Shown: piece after piece, positions 60,401 through 64,000 of the stretch
How the letters are laid out: each line of letters opens with the position of its first letter
Position numbering within the stretch: position 1 is the first letter of the stretch
Source of the DNA: Pterois miles
Lineage: Eukaryota > Chordata > Actinopteri > Perciformes > Scorpaenidae
Assembly (NCBI GenBank): GCA_947000775.1
Contig: CAMQGK010000607.1
Span: forward strand, 897,501 to 961,500
Reading direction: 5' to 3'
Length of the DNA: 64,000 nt
Translations under genes and position numbers: made by a program
Notes under the pieces: generated by a model
Databases searched by the model: none
Seen by the model: the letters and a program-made list of their open reading frames with translations, nothing else
What the model was told of the DNA's origin: nothing

Positions 60401-63400
60401 ATCCAATGAGAGAAGCTCTGGGTTGATGAAGAAACTGATGATAAACAGTGACTTATATCTGTGACCAGAATGACAATAACTGGGGCTGGCTGGGGTCATT
60501 TCTGATGCAGATAATCCAATCTAGCAGCTGTGAAGGCTTTCTACTACGTCTATCTTTGCCACATTTTTAGTAAAGGCTGCTTTTATTATCTTGCTACAGA
60601 AGAGACTACACAACTAAAATAACCAACCCCAACAACTAAAACACAATGATGTAATAACAATATCTCAGTGTCCATATAAAGGCATCTTTCATCAGTCCTC
60701 ACCTCCAGGACAGGGGATGCACGATGCTCCTGTAGCCCAGAGTCCTGCACCTGAGCTTGGGGAGAGATGCTGGACTGGTGGGAGATGGAGGGGTGGAAAG
60801 ACAGACTGTAGCCTGAGGGAATAAAAAGGACACATCAGAGACATGAGTGTGACAGCTGTCCTGAGGTTTTCACAGCATGCTTGTATCAAAGGTTCATAAC
60901 ATAAGATAAGATAAGATGAACCTTTATTCATACCAGATATCCAGTAGGTATCCAGTAGATAGTAGTTGTATACAGTCATTTCCAGACTAAGCTGATCAGA
61001 TTCACTGTTTGACTTTATTTTGATAAACATTTTCATTTTGTGCTCAAAGTTTAAAAACAAGGTTGTCACTAAAATGTGATTATGACATCTGACTATAACA
61101 GAAGCAGTTAGTTGTTAAAGAACCTGAGAGCATGGATCATCCTGCCTGGTATCACCGGTCCAGGCTGCTGCTGCTGCTGCTGCTGCTGGTGGTGGTGTAG
61201 TGGTGTAGTGGTGTGGTGGTGGTGGTGTAGTGGTGTGTGGTGGTGGTGGTGTAGTGGTGTGGTGCTAGTGGTGTAGTGGTGGTGGTGTAGTGGTGTGGTG
61301 GTGGTGGTGTAGTGGTGTGGTGGTGTAGTGGTGGTGGTGTAGTGGTGTGGTGCTGGTGGTGTAGTGGTGTGGTGGTGTAGTGGTGGTGGTGTAGTGGTGT
61401 GGTGGTGGTGTAGTGGTGTGGTGGTGGTGGTGTAGTGGTGTGGTGGTGTAGTGGTGGTGGTGTAGTGGTGTGGTAGTGTAGTGGTGGTGTAGTGGTGTGG
61501 TGGTGTAGTGGTGTGGTGGTGGTGTAGTGGTGTGGTGCTAGTGGTGGTGGTGTGTGTGTGGTGGTGGTGTAGTGGTGTGGTGATGGTGGTGTAGTGGTGG
61601 TGGTGTGGTGGTGGTGGTGTAGTCGTGTAGTGGTGGTGGATGTTTTCTTGGCACACTTTGGGCCCCTTAGTACCAGCTGAACATGGTTTAAATGCTGCTG
61701 GCACGTCTGCTAGGACTTCGGTCATGTTTTCTTGTTTATTCATCTCATGGGTGCACTTCCTGTTTTATTTTGGTGATTCTAACATTCCCTCTCGTTTCAG
61801 AACACTTCACTTCCTGCCCTCGTTTGCATGATTGACATCCCCTGACCTACTCTCCCCAGTGTTCACCTGTGTCTGATCGTCTAGCCCCACCCCTGACTGT
61901 GTCCACCTGTCTGTCGTCAGTCTGTCCCCTGCACTGGTTATAATGTGTCTCCCTTCCTTCTGTCCCAGTTCGTCTCTGTTAGCCGTGTACAAACCTTCCA
62001 GCATTCCTTCGTGTATAAATCTCCTCGTGTTTATTGACCTCTGCCTAGTTTTTGTGATTTGGATTTGTTTGCCTGCCTTTACCTGACTACCTGTGTAGCC
62101 TTTTTGAAAGATAGAGATTTTTGCCTTTTGCTCCGCCTGTGTCATGAGTCGTGCATTTGAGTCCAGACCTGAGTCACTTCAGTCATCACAGCTGCAGCCT
62201 AGCTGAGTATCGGTGCTGACCGTGTCCATCCCTTTATGACCACAGTGGACCATCTTCTGATGGCTGCTTCCAGCAGGATGATGCTCCAGGTCACAGAGCT
62301 CAGATCATCTCTAACTGGTTTCCTGAACATGACGATGAGTTCACTGTCCTCCAGCGGCCTCCACAGTCTCCAGATCTCAGTCCAGCAGATCAGCTCTGGG
62401 ATGTGGTCAAGATTCACATCAGAGATGTGCAGCAGCTGAGTGATGCTGACAATATGGACCAGAACCTCTGAGGAACGTTTCCACCTTGTTGAAAGTACGA
62501 CACCAAGAACTTCGGCAGGTCTGAAGGTAAAAGGGGGCCCAACCTTTTACTAGCAAGGTGTACCTAATTATGTGACCAGTGAGTGTATATTCTTTGGCAA
62601 ATATGTGGCCAATGAGGGTTTATTATGTATTATTCAACAATTATTTCTACTAACCAATCAGAGCATCCAGATCTGGAGTTGTGTGGTTGGCATCTAAAAC
62701 ATTGTCTGTTCCTCCTCTGCTTCCTTCTTCCTGTCCTCCTCTCCTCTCTGTGTCCTCTCCTCCTCTCCTCTCTGTGTCCTCTCCTCCTCTCCTCTCTGTG
62801 TCCTCTCCTCCTCTCCTCTCTGTGTCCTCTCCTCCTCTCCTCTCTGTGTCCTCTCCTCCTCTCCTCTCTCTGTCTCTGTCCTCCATGTCTGTTCCATAGA
62901 AGCCCGAGGCCTCCAGGGAGGCGTCTCCAGCTCCTGGCCCAGCGAGGAGCTCCCTCTCTGGGTCGGTGGAGTGTCTCCTGTAGCTTTCTGCCTCCTGAGG
63001 AACCGCCAGATGAACCATACGCTGAAAACAGAGAGATGTGTGTTCTGATCACCAAAATAAGTTCAGAATAAATCGTCATCTTATTAGAGCTGATAGTCTC
63101 TTACAGATTCAGGTATTTACCCTCATTAACTTCATCACTAGTACACTGAAAGGTCTGGACAGTTTATTACACATGACCTTAACTCATCCTCACCTCCATC
63201 TCATCCTCCATATCAAGGTTTTCATCCACCTCGGGGTGGGTCCTGGCTACTTCCTGGCCAACAGGTGACGGTGCATTGAGCTTGGAGGAGTTAGCAGAGT
63301 CCATCTTAGCCTGGGAACGGGATGTCTCGTGTATCTCTGGCCACCCCATGTCATGAACCAGATGAGGCTGAGCTCGCACTAACTCTTGCACCGAGTGGCG

Positions 63401-63537
63401 TTTGGGTCTGACTAATTCCTGGATGAAGTGCGGCTGAGCCGGGCCTTCATCCTGGAACAGACGAGCCACCGGAGGACTGAGGGGTATGACCCGCTGGGAC
63501 GAACCCAATCTGAAGGCATCGCAGCTGGCCAGGAGAG
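50302..63537 (-). CDS. podxl2: Podocalyxin-like 2 (endoglycan), 12 exons, 5' end outside the window
   Basis: Spliced in-window product is about 694 aa, without the signal-peptide exon. Order: an acidic, Ser/Thr/Pro/Glu-rich extracellular stalk with a coding minisatellite; a Cys-containing module (VVCVDWRELAERGYVVLSMT, YLSKPTHQQHQLL, TKDVLSMLGEIRKGL, VHNYSAASSC); one transmembrane helix (LFVVLVIIGSVCMVIITSGF); and a cytoplasmic tail (EELHFVENGCHDNPTLDV, EMQEKKPS) ending DTHL, the PDZ-binding motif of CD34-family proteins. EELHFVENGCHDNPTLDV and the long Glu-rich stalk separate it from podocalyxin and CD34. Endoglycan is a sialomucin that can act as an L-selectin ligand. Exons (5' to 3'): 63537-63194, 63021-62655, 60812-60703, 60311-60095, 57727-57563, 55760-55573, 55489-55415, 53869-53713, 52128-52067, 51438-51259, 50625-50464, 50361-50302. 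All phases agree. Confidence 0.95.
50464..50625 (-). CDS. podxl2: podxl2 cytoplasmic-tail exon
   Basis: Encodes FRAEELHFVENGCHDNPTLD, VTNDNQPEMQEKK and a Gly/Glu stretch ending SSRWQ. Acceptor GTCACAG; donor GTGATT at 50463-50458, required to join the DTHL exon. Confidence 0.94.
50637..50669. repeat. C12 and A19 homopolymer runs at the podxl2 tail-exon acceptor
   Basis: On the reverse strand these form T19-G12 about 10 bases before the acceptor. Confidence 0.95.
51259..51438 (-). CDS. podxl2: podxl2 transmembrane exon
   Basis: Sixty codons: VGVHNYSAASSCQSRPSQTR, SDYGK, the membrane helix LFVVLVIIGSVCMVIITSGF, then IYICWQRRLPATKTT. Phase 0 at both ends, acceptor TCACCAG, donor GTGGGT. Confidence 0.96.
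51451..51858. repeat. Compound (AC)n with ATTAATATAGATAT inserts
   Basis: CA runs separated by eight copies of ATTAATATAGATAT, podxl2 intron next to the transmembrane exon. Confidence 0.95.
51952..51980 (+). mobile_element. Rex1-like 3' terminus fragment
   Basis: AAGGAATATCTTATCTTATC is the same 3' end plus (ATCTT)n tail seen (inverted) at 42421-42445. Confidence 0.6.
52067..52128 (-). CDS. podxl2: podxl2 exon, TKDVLSMLGEIRKGL
   Basis: Matches the TQDVLSMLGDIRRSLEE segment of endoglycan. The donor is GTTCGC, weaker than usual, but it is the site that restores phase 0 and the conserved junction to VGVHNYS. Confidence 0.9.
53217..53532 (-). mobile_element. tRNA-derived fish SINE (V-SINE/Mermaid-like)
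   Basis: Same family as 16398-16763 in reverse: tail CATCGTCAACCGCTTATCCC, core CACCTGGACAGGTCTCCAGT, B box region GGTTCGATTCC on the reverse strand. podxl2 intron. Confidence 0.85.
53613..53700. repeat. (GT)n microsatellite
   Basis: About 40 GT units just below the podxl2 exon at 53713. Confidence 0.97.
53713..53869 (-). CDS. podxl2: podxl2 exon, Cys module core
   Basis: Encodes AEFRVDQGVRLLKVMERVFA then GSWVLYLSKPTHQQHQLLVN and ASEQG. Squeezed between two dinucleotide arrays: the acceptor sits in (TG)n and the donor GTGCAC runs into another. Leaves phase 1. Confidence 0.93.
53875..53925. repeat. (AC)n microsatellite at the podxl2 exon acceptor
   Basis: CA run just above 53869; supplies the acceptor tract on the reverse strand. 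Confidence 0.97.
54185..54435. repeat. 42-bp minisatellite (about 6 copies), podxl2 intron
   Basis: Units GTCAGTACTATCATCTAAAT plus GTAGTTAACGTAGTAAAAGTAT-type spacing; starts at 54207, 54249, 54291 and onward every 42 bases. Confidence 0.94.
54512..55277. repeat. 51-bp minisatellite (15 copies), podxl2 intron
   Basis: Unit contains TAGTTTAACCTGCAGCAGTG and CATCATGGTCTATGAGATCG. 51 = 17 codons, so both strands stay open (plus CSLTCSSASWSMRSSD, minus SDDLIDHDALLQVKLQ). The variable position is GACAT/GATGT/GACGT. Between two coding exons but not part of the podxl2 frame. Confidence 0.96.
55415..55489 (-). CDS. podxl2: podxl2 exon, start of Cys module
   Basis: Twenty-five codons, VVCVDWRELAERGYVVLSMT ENLSC, aligning with the VICKDW...YIILNMTEN segment of endoglycan; NLS is a potential N-glycosylation site. 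Acceptor GTGTCAG, donor GTGAGT. Confidence 0.93.
55573..55760 (-). CDS. podxl2: podxl2 exon, acidic to membrane-distal linker
   Basis: Encodes VGLQDRNEEEEQKWRKMKEE through VTEVHGFDELDEARQ. Acceptor GGCTCCAG, donor GTACAT, phase 1 to 0. Confidence 0.85.
55867..56260 (-). mobile_element. Retroelement 3' fragment with (GATA)n tail
   Basis: GATAGATAGATGAACTTTAT then TAATCCCAAGGGAAC is a 3' end typical of fish non-LTR elements; the body is unclassified. podxl2 intron. Confidence 0.5.
56261..57326. other. podxl2 intron; no exon recognised
   Basis: AT-rich sequence with short old repeats; nothing coding supported. Confidence 0.5.
57327..57400. repeat. (AT)n microsatellite
   Basis: About 37 AT units followed by T10. 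Confidence 0.97.
57563..57727 (-). CDS. podxl2: podxl2 exon, acidic
   Basis: Encodes ETEDEETEREEDEEEEIGL then TVAEVGVAPSREPLQPSVEE, the Glu-rich stretch characteristic of endoglycan. Acceptor TCTGCAG, donor GTGACG, phase 1 to 1. Confidence 0.85.
57826..59990. repeat. 33-bp minisatellite (about 65 copies) with 363-bp higher-order repeat, podxl2 intron
   Basis: Unit TAAATATGCTAGTGTAGGTC plus ATCATAACGTAGC. 33 is a multiple of 3, so a 671-codon plus ORF (AKYASVGHHNV) and a 585-codon minus ORF (YTSIFSYVMMT) result. Marker variants recur exactly 363 bases apart (AACATAG at 58381 and 58744; AAGG at 58447 and 58810). The right third uses GATTATCAT/TATTATCAT units. Confidence 0.97.
60095..60311 (-). 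CDS. podxl2: podxl2 exon, Ser/Thr/Gly-rich mucin-like
   Basis: Encodes VGPLERDLWEAEGEEDG, SSITTTTSASASPSTAAG and TDFGLLGSYTK. Ser/Thr clusters are potential O-glycosylation sites. Acceptor CCATCCAG, donor GTATCT, phase 0 to 1. Confidence 0.8.
60703..60812 (-). CDS. podxl2: podxl2 exon, Ser/Gln-rich
   Basis: Encodes YSLSFHPSISHQSSISPQAQ and EHRASPVLE. Acceptor CCCTCAG, donor GTGAGG, phase 1 to 0. Supported by phase and composition more than by homology. Confidence 0.78.
61110..61690 (+). pseudogene. Tc1-like transposase remnant, left part, with expanded internal repeat
   Basis: CATGGATCATCCTGCCTGGT and, after the repeat, TTCTTGGCACACTTTGGGCC are consecutive in the known Tc1-like element; here they are separated by 61160-61640 of (GTGGTGTAGTG) repeat. 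Frame lost. Confidence 0.75.
61160..61640. repeat. GGTGGTGTAGTGGTGT-type minisatellite inside the Tc1-like sequence
   Basis: Irregular units of GGTGTAGTGGTGTGGTGGTG, about 480 bp, starting with a (CTG)n run at 61168-61188. Confidence 0.93.
61691..62165. mobile_element. Unclassified repeat nested in the Tc1-like remnant
   Basis: Separates the two halves of the Tc1-like sequence. Contains CACTTCCTGTTTTATTTTGG and GTGTATAAATCTCCTCGTGT; no coding capacity. Boundaries approximate. Confidence 0.4.
62166..62590 (+). pseudogene. Tc1-like transposase remnant, C-terminal part and terminal repeat
   Basis: Reads QDDAPGHRAQIISNWFPEHD, EFTVLQRPPQSPDLSPADQ and LWDVV, the second half of a DDE transposase (normally QDNAPCH...SPDLNPIEHLWD). 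The terminal repeat GGTGTACCTAATTATGTGAC lies at 62557-62576. An early stop and missing first half make it inactive. Confidence 0.85.
62655..63021 (-). CDS. podxl2: podxl2 exon with coding 24-bp minisatellite
   Basis: Encodes RMVHLAVPQEAESYRRHS, SGFYGTDMEDRD, then about six RGGEDTER repeats, and DANHTTPDLDALI. Acceptor GTTTTCAG, donor GTTAGT; phase 0 to phase 1, matching the next exon. Acidic and hydrophilic, as expected of the endoglycan stalk. Confidence 0.88.
62741..62870 (-). repeat. podxl2: 24-bp coding minisatellite (RGGEDTER), podxl2
   Basis: Plus-strand unit CCTCTCCTCCTCTCCTCTCT plus GTGT; five to six nearly identical copies that keep the frame. Confidence 0.95.
63194..63537 (-). CDS. 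podxl2: podxl2 first exon in window (stalk)
   Basis: Encodes LLASCDAFRLGSSQRVIP through DENLDMEDEME, with imperfect internal repeats QELVRPKRHSVQELVRAQPH. Acceptor TTCCACAG, donor GTGAGG; enters phase 1, so an upstream exon exists beyond 63537. Confidence 0.85.
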
Positions 63538-64000
63538 CTGTGGAAAACACAGAAAACACTCATCAGCACTATGACAACATCTTCCTACAGAAATACATCT
63601 GTCAGTGTTTAGTCTGAAATACCAGTTTATTGATCCTCGAGGAAATCAGACTGTCAGCAGAGGTTTTAGGATTCAACAAGAAAGTAAAGAAGAAAGAAAA
63701 TAAATGCATCTAAATCAAGAAATACTGTATATGGTGGAAATTCTAACAAATAAAGCGAGAACAAAAAGATGAAATGCATATTAATGTACCCTGAGAACAC
63801 AATAACAGAAAGACGTCAGATTACTGACAATGTTCAGCCTTCATTTCTGACCTGAACATGAATCAAATGAAATAAAACATTTGAATACAAGCCAATAAAT
63901 GCACTTCGTCCCTTCAGATGTTTGAATGAACCTCGACAGGGCGACATCGCTGTATATCGTCCCTCCCTCACCCATTCATCCTGTTCATTAGCCCCACACA
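63538..64000. other. podxl2: podxl2 intron to window edge
   Basis: No exon found. TTTATTGATCCTCGAGGAAA at about 63630 is a retroelement 3'-tail fragment. The podxl2 signal-peptide exon must lie further right. Confidence 0.6.

Overview
The window looks like teleost fish DNA. It holds interrupted genes with GT-AG introns, a Rex1-type LINE, fish tRNA-derived SINEs, hAT and Tc1-like elements, and very abundant micro- and minisatellites. By my count roughly a third of the 64 kb is tandem repeat. I identified three protein-coding genes by reading conserved protein segments and checking that splice phases agree from exon to exon. No rRNA, tRNA or CRISPR locus was found. The species cannot be fixed from the sequence alone.

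Layout. 1-6289 is a solid satellite of ACACT/ACACA pentamers. 6550-30026 (+) is ripor3 (fam65c), 24 coding exons giving about 995 aa, with introns packed with minisatellites, SINEs and MITEs. One apparent +1 frameshift sits in a G6 run in coding exon 2. 30027-37381 is intergenic: a second copy of a ripor3-intron minisatellite, a SINE, a 1.5-kb minisatellite open in both directions (32.6-34.1 kb), a perfect 57-bp foldback (35.0-35.2 kb) and dinucleotide repeats. 37382-37645 (-) is blcap, an intact single-exon 87-aa reading frame. 37.6-42.3 kb holds two hAT-type elements with clear 8-bp target duplications. 42423-45992 (-) is a nearly full-length but broken Rex1-like LINE flanked by unusually long (159 bp) direct repeats. 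46.9-50.1 kb carries three more minisatellites. 50302-63537 (-) is podxl2 (endoglycan), 12 exons recognised, ending in the DTHL PDZ-binding tail; the signal-peptide exon lies beyond the right edge. Its introns hold a 51-bp x15 array, a 33-bp x65 array and a decayed Tc1-like transposon.

The genes do not form an operon or pathway. ripor3 is a predicted Rho-GTPase effector, blcap a small conserved membrane protein, and podxl2 a CD34-family sialomucin. ripor3 runs toward blcap and podxl2 tail to tail.

The most notable theme is how tandem arrays arise. Several have visibly grown out of identifiable single-copy sequence: the end and splice donor of a ripor3 exon, a podxl2 coding exon, the transposase of a Tc1 element, and the RT motif B and ORF end of the Rex1 element. 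I see no convincing new multi-gene system. Long ORFs inside repeat arrays are treated as repeat by-products unless expression is shown.
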